From: Mycolicibacterium madagascariense
Lineage (GTDB): Bacteria > Actinomycetota > Actinomycetes > Mycobacteriales > Mycobacteriaceae
Assembly (NCBI RefSeq): GCF_010729665.1
Contig: NZ_AP022610.1
Location: forward strand, 4,712,001-4,776,000
DNA length: 64,000 nt
Direction: 5' to 3'
Below, piece after piece: positions 35,822 through 43,826 of this stretch (position 1 is the stretch's first letter; the number at the start of each line of letters is the position of its first letter). Made by a program: the position numbers and the translations under genes. The notes below the pieces were generated by a model that saw nothing but the letters and a program-made list of their open reading frames with translations, was not told where the DNA came from and searched no databases.

Positions 35822-36085
35822 ATGAGTGTCGAAACCGAACCAACCCCCAACATCGACGAGCTGCGCCTGGAGATCGACCGGCTCGACGCCGAGATCCTCG
35901 CCGCGGTGCAGCGGCGCCGCGAGGTGTCCCAGCTGATCGGCAAGGCCAGGATGGCCTCCGGCGGAACCCGGCTGGTGCACAGCCGCGAGATGAAGGTCAT
36001 CGAGCGCTACAGCGCGCTCGGGCCCGAGGGCAAGGATCTCGCGATGATCCTGCTGCGCCTGGGCCGCGGCCGCCTCGGCCACTAG
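35822..36085 (+). CDS. Chorismate mutase (AroQ, intracellular, Rv0948c-like)
   Basis: An 87-residue all-helical AroQ-delta chorismate mutase converting chorismate to prephenate for Phe and Tyr. Key residues are visible in DELRLEIDRLDAEILAAVQRRREVSQLIGKARMASGGTRLVHSREMKVIERY (active-site Arg and Lys in the first helix and RLVHSRE) and the C-terminal LLRLGRGRLGH, which in M. tuberculosis mediates activation by DAHP synthase. The ATG at 35822 gives the family length; an upstream ATG at 35780 is possible. Regulation probably by the leader at 35651-35760. Confidence 0.92.
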   Translation: MSVETEPTPNIDELRLEIDRLDAEILAAVQRRREVSQLIGKARMASGGTRLVHSREMKVIERYSALGPEGKDLAMILLRLGRGRLGH

Positions 36086-36093
36086 GGTCTCCG

Positions 36094-36154
36094 CGCGAGC
36101 AGACGCAAACGGCCCTGAAATGGACCATTTGAGGGCCGTTTGCGTCTGCTCGCG
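36094..36154. terminator. GAGCAGACGC-family hairpin between convergent genes
   Basis: Arms CGCGAGCAGACGCAAACGGC and its near-perfect complement (about 24 bp) flank a short loop around TGGACCATT. Placed between chorismate mutase (+) and the aldehyde dehydrogenase (-), 8 bp after the first stop and 8 bp before the second. Best preserved of three copies. Confidence 0.75.
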
Positions 36155-36161
36155 GGACGGG

Positions 36162-37610
36162 CTAGTTCGTCAGCGCGATGTACTTGGTCTCGACGTACTC
36201 CTCGATGCCCTCGGTCCCGCCCTCGCGGCCGAACCCGGACTCCTTGACCCCACCGAACGGCGCGGCCGGGTCGGAGATGACGCCGCGGTTAACGCCGACC
36301 ATGCCCGCCTCGATGGCCTCGGCGACGCGGAGCGCACGGTCCAATCCCTGCGTGTAGATGTAGGCCGCCAGCCCGTACTCGGTGGCGTTGGCCGCGGCGA
36401 TGCCCTCCTCCTCGGTGTCGAAGCCGATGACGGGAGCCACCGGGCCGAACACCTCCTCCTTGAAGATGCGGGCGCTCGACGGGACGTCGGACAGCACGGT
36501 CGCCGGGTAGAAGTGGCCGGGCCCGTCGGGGGCGACGCCGCCCACGGCAACCGTCGCGCCCTTGGACACCGCGTCGGACACCAGGTCCTCCACGGTCGCG
36601 ACCTGCTTGGCGCTGATCAGCGGGCCCAGCTTCGAGGACTCCTCGAGACCGTTGCCGAGGGTGAACTCGCTCATTCGCTTGACGAGTTTCTCGGTGAACT
36701 CCTCGCGGACCGCGTTGGCGACGTGGAACCGGTTCGACGCCGTGCAGGCCTCGCCGCCGTTGCGCATCTTGGCCAGCAACGCGCCCTCGACCGCGGCGTC
36801 GACGTCCGCATCGTCGAACACGACGAACGGTGCGTTGCCACCCAACTCCATCGACAGTCGCAGCAACTTGTCGGCGCTCTGCTTGACCAGCAGCTTGCCG
36901 ACGCCGGTGGAGCCGGTGAACGTCAGCTTGCGCAGCCGGCCGTCGTCGATCAGCGCGGTGGTCAGCTCGCCGGCCTTGGACGTCGGCAGGATCGACAGCA
37001 CGCCCTTGGGCAGCCCGGCCTCGTCCATCAGCTTGGCCAGCAGGAGCATCGTCAGCGGGGTTTCGGCCGCGGGCTTGATCAGCATCGTGCAGCCCGCCGC
37101 CATCGCGGGACCGATCTTGCGGGTGCCCATCGCCAGCGGGAAGTTCCACGGGGTGATCGCCAGACACGGGCCGACCGGCTGCTTGGTGACGATGATGCGC
37201 CCGGTGCCCGCGGGGCTGCGGGTGTAGCGGCCGTCGATGCGGACCGCTTCCTCGGCGAACCAGCGGAAGAACTCCGAGCCGTACTTGACCTCACCCATGC
37301 TCTCGGGAAGAACCTTGCCCATCTCCAGGGTCATCAGCGTCGCGAATTCCTCGGCGCGGGCGGTGATCGCCTCGAACACCGCGCGCAGGATCTCCCCGCG
37401 TTCGCGCGGCGCGGTCGCGGCCCATTCCTTCTGCACCGCGGCGGCCGCGTCGAGCGCGGCGATGCCGTCCTCGGGCGTCGCGTCGGCGATCGACACCAGC
37501 ACCTCGTCGGTCGCGGGGTTCAGCACGTCGAACGTCGACGACCCGGGTCGTTCTTCGCCGCCGATCCACAGCCCGGTCGGGACGGATGACAGGAGTTCTT
37601 CGATGTCCAT
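36162..37610 (-). CDS. gabD: NAD(P)-dependent succinate-semialdehyde dehydrogenase family protein
   Basis: A 482-residue aldehyde dehydrogenase. Catalytic Glu lies in LSMELGGNAPFVVF and Cys in RNGGEACTASNRF. Cofactor contacts are seen at ITPWNFPLAM, KPAAETPLTM and FTGSTGVGK. Sequence style fits succinate-semialdehyde dehydrogenase (GabD), which feeds succinate to the TCA cycle; the exact substrate is inferred. Divergent from pgi across 49 bp. Confidence 0.88.
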   Translation of the reverse strand: MDIEELLSSVPTGLWIGGEERPGSSTFDVLNPATDEVLVSIADATPEDGIAALDAAAAVQKEWAATAPRERGEILRAVFEAITARAEEFATLMTLEMGKVLPESMGEVKYGSEFFRWFAEEAVRIDGRYTRSPAGTGRIIVTKQPVGPCLAITPWNFPLAMGTRKIGPAMAAGCTMLIKPAAETPLTMLLLAKLMDEAGLPKGVLSILPTSKAGELTTALIDDGRLRKLTFTGSTGVGKLLVKQSADKLLRLSMELGGNAPFVVFDDADVDAAVEGALLAKMRNGGEACTASNRFHVANAVREEFTEKLVKRMSEFTLGNGLEESSKLGPLISAKQVATVEDLVSDAVSKGATVAVGGVAPDGPGHFYPATVLSDVPSSARIFKEEVFGPVAPVIGFDTEEEGIAAANATEYGLAAYIYTQGLDRALRVAEAIEAGMVGVNRGVISDPAAPFGGVKESGFGREGGTEGIEEYVETKYIALTN

Positions 37611-37659
37611 ACGTCCATCATTTACACCCTCTCCAGCGCCGCCGCACTAGGGTCGAGAT

Positions 37660-39327
37660 ATGCCTGCCCAACCCGCTGAGATTCCCGACATCACCGCCAC
37701 ACCGGCGTGGAGCGCACTGGCCCGTCACCACGACGAGATCGGCGCGACGACGCTGCGCGAGTTCTTCGCGGAGGACCCGGCGCGGGGCCGCGAACTGACG
37801 CTGACCGTCGGCGATCTGTACGTCGACTACAGCAAGCACCGGGTCACGCGCGAGACGCTCGGGCTGCTCGTCGACCTCGCCAAGGCCGCCGACCTCGAGG
37901 GCAAGCGCGACGCGATGTTCGCCGGCGAGCACATCAACACCTCGGAGGACCGGGCGGTGCTGCACACTGCGCTGCGGCTGCCCAGGGATGCGACGCTGAC
38001 GGTCGACGGCCAAGACGTCGTCCACGACGTGCACGAGGTGCTCGACCGGATGGGCGAATTCACCGACAAGCTCCGCAGCGGCGAGTGGACCGGGGCGACG
38101 GGTGAGCGCATCACGACCGTGGTGAACATCGGCATCGGTGGCTCCGACCTCGGGCCCGTCATGGTGTACCAGGCGCTGCGGCACTACGCCGACGCCGGCG
38201 TCTCGGCGCGGTTCGTGTCGAACGTCGACCCCGCCGACCTGGTCGCCAAACTCGACGGATTGAACCATGCCACAACGCTGTTCATCGTCGCCTCCAAGAC
38301 GTTCTCGACGCTGGAGACGCTGACCAACGCAACGGCCGCCCGCCGCTGGCTGACCGACGCCCTCGGTGATGACGCGGTGTCCAAGCACTTCGTCGCGGTC
38401 TCGACCAACGAGAAGCTCGTCGACGAGTTCGGCATCGACACCGCCAACATGTTCGGCTTCTGGGACTGGGTGGGCGGCCGCTACTCGGTGGACTCCGCGA
38501 TCGGGCTGTCGGTGATGGCGGTCATCGGCAAGGAGCGCTTCGGGGAGTTCCTCGCCGGCTTCCACGTCGTCGACGAACACTTCCGCAGCACGCCGCTGGA
38601 GGCGAATGCGCCTGTGCTGCTTGGTCTCATCGGCCTCTGGTACAACGAGTTCTTCGACGCACAGTCGCGCGTCGTACTGCCCTACTCCAACGACCTGGCG
38701 CGCTTCGCGGCCTACCTGCAGCAGCTGACGATGGAGTCCAACGGCAAGTCGGTGCGGGCCGACGGCTCACCCGTCACCACCCAGACCGGTGAAATCTATT
38801 GGGGCGAGCCGGGAACCAACGGCCAGCACGCGTTCTACCAACTGCTGCACCAGGGCACCCGGTTGATCCCCGCCGACTTCATCGGGTTCTCCCAGCCGAC
38901 CGACGACCTACCCACCCGCGACGGCACCGGCAGCATGCACGACCTGCTGATGAGCAACTTCTTCGCCCAGACCAAGGTGTTGGCGTTCGGCAAGACCGCC
39001 GAGGAGATCGCCGACGAGGGCACCAAGCCCGAGGTCGTGCCGCACAAGGTGATGCCCGGCAACCGGCCGAGCACGTCGATCCTGGCGACCAAGCTGACGC
39101 CGTCGGTCGTCGGCCAGCTGATCGCGCTCTACGAGCACCAGGTGTTCACCGAGGGCATCATCTGGGGCATCGACTCGTTCGACCAGTGGGGCGTGGAACT
39201 CGGCAAGACACAGGCGAATTCACTGCTGCCGGTGCTCACCGAGGACGCCGCGCCCAGCGAGCAGTCCGATAGCTCGACCGACGCGCTGGTGCGTCACTAC
39301 CGCGCCGAGCGCGGCCGCTCCGCCTAG
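37660..39327 (+). CDS. pgi: Glucose-6-phosphate isomerase Pgi
   Basis: A 555-residue isomerase interconverting glucose-6-phosphate and fructose-6-phosphate. Signatures: [72 protein letters not shown] (catalytic Glu/His) and [10 protein letters not shown] (Lys). Full length. A perfect hairpin follows its stop by 1 bp. Confidence 0.97.
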   Translation: MPAQPAEIPDITATPAWSALARHHDEIGATTLREFFAEDPARGRELTLTVGDLYVDYSKHRVTRETLGLLVDLAKAADLEGKRDAMFAGEHINTSEDRAVLHTALRLPRDATLTVDGQDVVHDVHEVLDRMGEFTDKLRSGEWTGATGERITTVVNIGIGGSDLGPVMVYQALRHYADAGVSARFVSNVDPADLVAKLDGLNHATTLFIVASKTFSTLETLTNATAARRWLTDALGDDAVSKHFVAVSTNEKLVDEFGIDTANMFGFWDWVGGRYSVDSAIGLSVMAVIGKERFGEFLAGFHVVDEHFRSTPLEANAPVLLGLIGLWYNEFFDAQSRVVLPYSNDLARFAAYLQQLTMESNGKSVRADGSPVTTQTGEIYWGEPGTNGQHAFYQLLHQGTRLIPADFIGFSQPTDDLPTRDGTGSMHDLLMSNFFAQTKVLAFGKTAEEIADEGTKPEVVPHKVMPGNRPSTSILATKLTPSVVGQLIALYEHQVFTEGIIWGIDSFDQWGVELGKTQANSLLPVLTEDAAPSEQSDSSTDALVRHYRAERGRSA

Positions 39328-39328
39328 C

Positions 39329-39377
39329 GATTTCGGCGCGCTTACGGACGTATAGCGGTCGTAAGCGCGCCGAAATC
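39329..39377. terminator. Perfect 18-bp hairpin between pgi and the convergent monooxygenase gene
   Basis: GATTTCGGCGCGCTTACG (39329-39346) is the exact complement of 39360-39377, with a 13-nt loop. It begins 1 bp after the pgi stop and ends 1 bp before the stop of the opposing gene. Likely a bidirectional terminator or an mRNA 3'-end stabiliser. Confidence 0.75.
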
Positions 39378-39378
39378 A

Positions 39379-40668
39379 CTAGAACTCGCGGAGGTGCTCG
39401 CGCAGCATCGTGGTGGTGTACTCGGTGCGCGTCAGGCCACGCCGCTGCAACTCCGGCACCAGCCCGTCGGTGATCTCGGTGACGTAGCGGCGGTTGAGCC
39501 GCATCACCGGGCTGGTGATGAGGAACCCGTCGCCGCCGACCTCCTCCATCACCTCACCCATCTCCTGGGCGACCTCGGCGGGCGTCCCGACGAAGGGGAT
39601 GTTGCTGGACATCCCACTGCCCGTAACCAATTCGCGCAGCGTCTTGTCCCTGCCGCCCGCCACGAAGCTGGCGAGCGCGCCGCGCTCGCCGTTGGTCGTC
39701 AGCTCGGGCAGGGGCTCGTCGAGGTCGAACTGCGCGAAGTCGATCTCGGTGATCGACGAGATCTCCGCGAGCATGTACTCGATGTAGAGCGGATCGGTGA
39801 ACCAGCGCTCCCGCTTGGCCAGCGCCTCCTCGTGGGTGTCCGCGACGATGGGCGACACCAGGTAGAGCACCTTGCAGTCGGCGGGGTCGCGCCCGTTGTG
39901 CTTCATGCGTTCGTGGATGTCGTCGCGGTAGGCCTTCATCTCGGCGACGCCGTTGGCGGGCGTGACGATGGTGTCCGCGTGCTGGGCGGCCAGTTCGCGC
40001 CCGGGCGGTGAGGCGCCGGCCTGCGCGATGGTCGGACGGTACTGCGGTGAGGGCGCGGTGTTCAGCGGACCGCGCGACTTGAAGTACTTGCCCTCGAAGT
40101 CGATCGTGTGGACCTTCTCGAAGTTCGCGTACGTGCCCGTCGCGTAGTCGCGTTCGATGGCGTCGGGTTCCCACGACTCCCAGAGCTTGGTGACCAGCTC
40201 CAGGTACTCGGCGGCGCGGGCGTACCGCTCGTCGTGCTCGTAGAGCTTGTCGAGCCCGAAGTTCTGCGCCGAGCGGTCCTCGGCGGAGGTCACCACGTTC
40301 CAGCCGAACCGCCCGCGGGCGATGTGGTCGATGGTGCTGGCGAGCCGGGCGAGCAGGAACGGCGGATAGAAGCTCGTCGACATCGTCGGCACGACGCCGA
40401 GTCGCGTGGTGGCGGTCGCCATCACCACCGCGAGCGGGACCGGGTCGTGCTTGGGGTTCACGCCGTGCTTGAGGTCGTACTCCATGGTGCCGCCGTAGGC
40501 CGTCGACACCATGAGCTTGTCCTCGAGCAGCACGTAGTCGAACTTGGCACGCTCGAGCGACCGCGCCACCTCGACGTAGAAGTCGCCGGTGAAGTCGCGG
40601 CCACCGTCGCCCCACGTGCCATTCCACTCGTCGGCCACGAAGTTCAGAAACCATCCCAGGTGAAACAC
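39379..40668 (-). CDS. NtaA/SnaA/DszA-family FMNH2-dependent monooxygenase
   Basis: A 429-residue luciferase-like monooxygenase of the nitrilotriacetate/desulfurisation family: WNGTWGDGGRDFTGDFYVEVAR, YALLED-type segment, ARLASTIDHIARGRFGWNVVTS, LYEHDERYARAAEYLE and RPTIAQAGASPPGRELAA. It needs an external flavin reductase, and none is adjacent. Substrate unknown (a chelator, sulfonate or thiophene-like compound). GTG start at 40668 lies within one arm of the inverted repeat at 40660-40697. Confidence 0.82.
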   Translation of the reverse strand: MFHLGWFLNFVADEWNGTWGDGGRDFTGDFYVEVARSLERAKFDYVLLEDKLMVSTAYGGTMEYDLKHGVNPKHDPVPLAVVMATATTRLGVVPTMSTSFYPPFLLARLASTIDHIARGRFGWNVVTSAEDRSAQNFGLDKLYEHDERYARAAEYLELVTKLWESWEPDAIERDYATGTYANFEKVHTIDFEGKYFKSRGPLNTAPSPQYRPTIAQAGASPPGRELAAQHADTIVTPANGVAEMKAYRDDIHERMKHNGRDPADCKVLYLVSPIVADTHEEALAKRERWFTDPLYIEYMLAEISSITEIDFAQFDLDEPLPELTTNGERGALASFVAGGRDKTLRELVTGSGMSSNIPFVGTPAEVAQEMGEVMEEVGGDGFLITSPVMRLNRRYVTEITDGLVPELQRRGLTRTEYTTTMLREHLREF

Positions 40669-40697
40669 GCGTCAAGACAACCCGACCCGTGTTTCAC
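40660..40697. promoter_or_regulatory. Inverted repeat over the monooxygenase start
   Basis: GTGAAACACG (40660-40669) and CGTGTTTCAC (40688-40697) are perfect 10-bp complements, 18 bp apart. The left arm contains the GTG start (gene on the minus strand). Could be an operator or a translational hairpin masking the start. Confidence 0.45.
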
Positions 40698-40726
40698 GAC
40701 TGTGTCGGCATGGTTACTCCCGATGC

Positions 40727-40779
40727 GCGATTCGTGTCGCTGCAGGAGCGCCCGCCGCTCCTGAAACGACGCGAATCGC
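40727..40779. repeat. GATTCGTG...CACGAATC palindromic element, full copy
   Basis: Arms of 24 bp (40727-40750 and 40756-40779) with three mismatches and a 5-nt loop; the right arm contains CGCTCCTGAAACGACGCGAA. The partial copy at 9297-9345 shares the right half. It follows the fpg2 stop by 2 bp on that gene's strand, so it may terminate fpg2. Confidence 0.65.
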
Positions 40780-40781
40780 CG

Positions 40782-41648
40782 CTACTTGAGCAGCTTCGAC
40801 ATGCGCCGGTCGGCGAGGATGCGTCCGTTGGTCTGACACGTCGGGCAGTACTGGAACGACTTGTCGACGAACGACACCTCCCGGACGGTGTCACCGCACA
40901 CCGGGCACGGCATCCCGGTGCGGGCGTGCACCCGCAACCCCGAACGCTTCTCGCCCTTGAGCGTCGCGGCGCCCTGGCCGACCGACCGCGACACCGCGTC
41001 GGTGAGCACGGTGATCATCGCGTCGTGCAGCGCGCCCAGCTGCGCGTCGGTCAGCTTGTTGGCGCTGGCGAACGGGGAGATCTTCGCGACGTGCAGGATC
41101 TCGTCGCTGTAGGCGTTGCCGATGCCCGCGATGACCTTCTGGTCGGTGATGACGGTCTTGATGCGACCGGTGTTGCCCTTGAGCACCGCGGTGAGGTCGT
41201 CGGGGCTCAGCGACAGCGCGTCCGGGCCGAGCGAGGCGATCTGGGGAATCGCGAACGGATCGTCGACGAGCCAGACGGCCAGCCGCTTCTGGGTCCCGGC
41301 CTCGGTCAGGTCGAAGCCCGGCGCCTGCCCCGGCGGGCCGAGGTGGACGCGCATCGCGATGGGGCTCTTGCCGCCGGGCCGCAGCGGCGTCGCCGACAGG
41401 GCGTCGGACCACCGCAGCCAGCCCGCCCGCGACAGGTGGGTGATCAGGTGCAGGTCACCGACCTGCAGGCCCAGGTACTTGCCCCACCGGTGGGCGCCGG
41501 TGACGGTGTGGCCCGTCAGCGCGGTGATCGGTGGGTCGAAGGTCTTGAGCACGGACAGCGCCGCGACGTCGACGCGCCCCACCGGCAGGCCGACGGCGTG
41601 ACGACGGAGGTGGTCGGCGAGGGCTTCGACCTCGGGGAGTTCCGGCAT
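40782..41648 (-). CDS. Fpg/Nei-family DNA glycosylase (Fpg2), full length
   Basis: A 288-residue bifunctional DNA glycosylase/AP lyase. It has the N-terminal catalytic MPELPEVE (Pro2, Glu3), the beta-sandwich Lys in RWGKYLGL, an H2TH region (GIGNAYSDEILHVAKISPFASANKL) and a C-terminal zinc finger CPVC-x18-CPTC. As I recall the M. tuberculosis counterpart (Rv0944) lacks the N-terminal half; this copy looks complete and active. It lies 9 bp downstream of the molybdenum oxidoreductase operon. Confidence 0.9.
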   Translation of the reverse strand: MPELPEVEALADHLRRHAVGLPVGRVDVAALSVLKTFDPPITALTGHTVTGAHRWGKYLGLQVGDLHLITHLSRAGWLRWSDALSATPLRPGGKSPIAMRVHLGPPGQAPGFDLTEAGTQKRLAVWLVDDPFAIPQIASLGPDALSLSPDDLTAVLKGNTGRIKTVITDQKVIAGIGNAYSDEILHVAKISPFASANKLTDAQLGALHDAMITVLTDAVSRSVGQGAATLKGEKRSGLRVHARTGMPCPVCGDTVREVSFVDKSFQYCPTCQTNGRILADRRMSKLLK

Positions 41649-41657
41649 CCTTCCAGG

Positions 41658-43826
41658 TTAGAGGAGATTCTCCAGCCGGATCGGCAGCTCGGTGACGCGC
41701 TTGCCGGTCGCATTGAACACGGCGTTGCCGATCGCGGCGGGCACGCCCACGATGACGATCTCGCCGAGCCCCTTCACGCCGAGGGGGTCGGCCATGTCGT
41801 CGCGGGCGGGCAGGAAGGTGGCGTCCAGTGCGGGCACGTCGGCGTTGACCGGCACCAGGTAGTCCGACAGATTGGCGTTGACGACCCGGCCGTCGCGGTA
41901 GTCGAGCTCGGTGCCCTCCAGCAGGGCCATGCCGATGCCGCCGACCATGCCGCCGATGGCCTGGCTGTGTGCCAGCCGCGGGTTGATCACCCGGCCGGCG
42001 TCGTAGCACGCCTGGATGCGGCGCACCCGCACGCTGCCGAGCGACTCGTCCACGGCCACTTCGGCGAACACGGCGCCGTAGGCGTACATCGAGAAGCGCT
42101 TGTCGGCGTCGTCGGGGGTCCAGTTGCCGCGGCTGTCCAGGCTCGGCCAGCCGCGTCGGCGCAGCAGGTCGCGGTAGTTCTCCCCGCGCGAGGGGTCCGC
42201 GGTGACGAACATCCGCCCGCCGCTGGCCGTGACGGCCCCGGGGGCGACGCCGTTCAAGGGCGACCCCGGGTCGACGACGGCCGTGCGAATCAGCTTGTCG
42301 CGCAACGTGTTGCACACCGTGAACACCGCCGACCCGACACTGGCCATGGTCCGCGAGCCCGAATGCGACGGCGCCTTGGGGTAATTGCTGTCGCCGAGTG
42401 CGAACCGTACGCGATCGGCGGGCAGGCCCAGCGCGTCGGCCGCGACCTGGGTCATCGACGTGTAGGTGCCCGGCCCCATGTCGGACGTCGCGGTCTGGAC
42501 GTCGGCGGTGCCGTCGGCGTTGACGATCGCCAGCGCGTCGGATTCGCTACGGCTGGTGTGGTAGCCCGCCGCGGCCATGCCGATGCCGATCAGCTGGTTG
42601 CCGTCGCGGACCACGCGGGGCGTGGGATTGCGTCGCGCCCAGCCGAATTCGTCGGCGCCGCGGCGCATGCACTCGACGAGCCTCCTGGTGGAGAACGGCA
42701 ACCCGTCCGACTGGTCGTGGTCGGGCTCGTTGCGCACCCGCAACTCGATGGGGTCGACGGCGACGCGGTGCGCGAGGTCGTCCATCGCCGTCTCGAGCGC
42801 GAACGTCCCCGTCGTGGCGCCGGGTCCCCGCATGTAGGTCGGCAGGTTGACGTCCAGCGGCACCACCCGGTAGGTCGAGCGCATGTTCGGGCTGGTGTAC
42901 ATGAACTTCGGCGACGCGGTCAGGCCGTCCTCGTAGAGGCCGTAGCGCGCCGTCTCGGTGCGGCCCTCGTGCACGATCGCACTGATGCGGCCGCCCGCGT
43001 CCGCGCCGATCGCCAGGCGCTGTCGGCTGATCGGGCGGTAGCCGATCCCGGCGTACATCTGCTCCCTGGTGAGCACCAGCTTGACGGGCCGACCGATCTT
43101 CCTGGCCGCGAACGACGCCAGCAGTTGGTGGGGCCAGACCTGGCCCGCGCTGCCGAACGCGCCGCCGACGAACGGCGAGATCACGCGAACGTTGGCGACG
43201 GGCACGCCGTGGGCGTCGGCGTGCGCCTCCTGCGCCCCGACGATGGACTGCACCTTGTCCCACACCGTCAGCCGGTCGCCGTCCCACTTCGCGACGGTCG
43301 AGGGCAGCTCCATCGGGTTGTGGTTGTTGCGCGCGATGCCGTAGGTCCCGTCGATCACCACCGCGGCGCTGCGCAGGGCGGCCTCCGGATTGCCCCGGGA
43401 GTAGTCGCCCTGGCCCTTGCCGGGTTGCGGAACGGCTTGCGGCGCATCGATGTTCGTGTTCTGCGGTCCGGCGGTGAACGTCACCGCGACGAGCGAGGCG
43501 CCGTGCATGGCGGCCTCCAGCGTGTCGGCGACCACCACCGCCACCGGCTGACCGAAGAACGCGACGTGCCGGATGTCGTAGGGCAGCTTCACGCCGTCGA
43601 ACTCGGTGAGCACGCGCAGCACGCCCGGCGACTTCACCGCCGCGGTCGGATCGATGCGGTCGACCGTTCCCGTGGAGACGGTGCTGCACACCAGGACCGC
43701 GTGGACGAAGTCGGGCACCGGGTTGTCGGCGGCGTAGCGGGCTGCTCCGGTCACCTTGAGCGGTCCGTCGACGCGGGTCATGGGATTGCCGACGGCGACG
43801 TCGGGCGCCCGCAGCGGGAACGTCAC
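41658..43826 (-). CDS. Molybdopterin-binding subunit of a PaoABC/xanthine-oxidase-type oxidoreductase (PaoC-like)
   Basis: A 722-residue large subunit binding the Moco. It begins RAPDVAVGNPMTRVDGPLKVTGAARYAADN; has YMRGPGATTGTFALETAMDDLAHRVAVDPIELR and PFVGGAFGSAG; the catalytic Glu is in the C-terminal GVKGLGEIVIVGVPAAIGNAVFNATGKR. The GTG start at 43826 overlaps the FAD-subunit stop (GTGA); the longer frame upstream is a shadow. With the next two genes it forms a molybdo-iron-sulfur-flavin enzyme, most like periplasmic aldehyde oxidoreductase. Confidence 0.85.
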   Translation of the reverse strand: MTFPLRAPDVAVGNPMTRVDGPLKVTGAARYAADNPVPDFVHAVLVCSTVSTGTVDRIDPTAAVKSPGVLRVLTEFDGVKLPYDIRHVAFFGQPVAVVVADTLEAAMHGASLVAVTFTAGPQNTNIDAPQAVPQPGKGQGDYSRGNPEAALRSAAVVIDGTYGIARNNHNPMELPSTVAKWDGDRLTVWDKVQSIVGAQEAHADAHGVPVANVRVISPFVGGAFGSAGQVWPHQLLASFAARKIGRPVKLVLTREQMYAGIGYRPISRQRLAIGADAGGRISAIVHEGRTETARYGLYEDGLTASPKFMYTSPNMRSTYRVVPLDVNLPTYMRGPGATTGTFALETAMDDLAHRVAVDPIELRVRNEPDHDQSDGLPFSTRRLVECMRRGADEFGWARRNPTPRVVRDGNQLIGIGMAAAGYHTSRSESDALAIVNADGTADVQTATSDMGPGTYTSMTQVAADALGLPADRVRFALGDSNYPKAPSHSGSRTMASVGSAVFTVCNTLRDKLIRTAVVDPGSPLNGVAPGAVTASGGRMFVTADPSRGENYRDLLRRRGWPSLDSRGNWTPDDADKRFSMYAYGAVFAEVAVDESLGSVRVRRIQACYDAGRVINPRLAHSQAIGGMVGGIGMALLEGTELDYRDGRVVNANLSDYLVPVNADVPALDATFLPARDDMADPLGVKGLGEIVIVGVPAAIGNAVFNATGKRVTELPIRLENLL

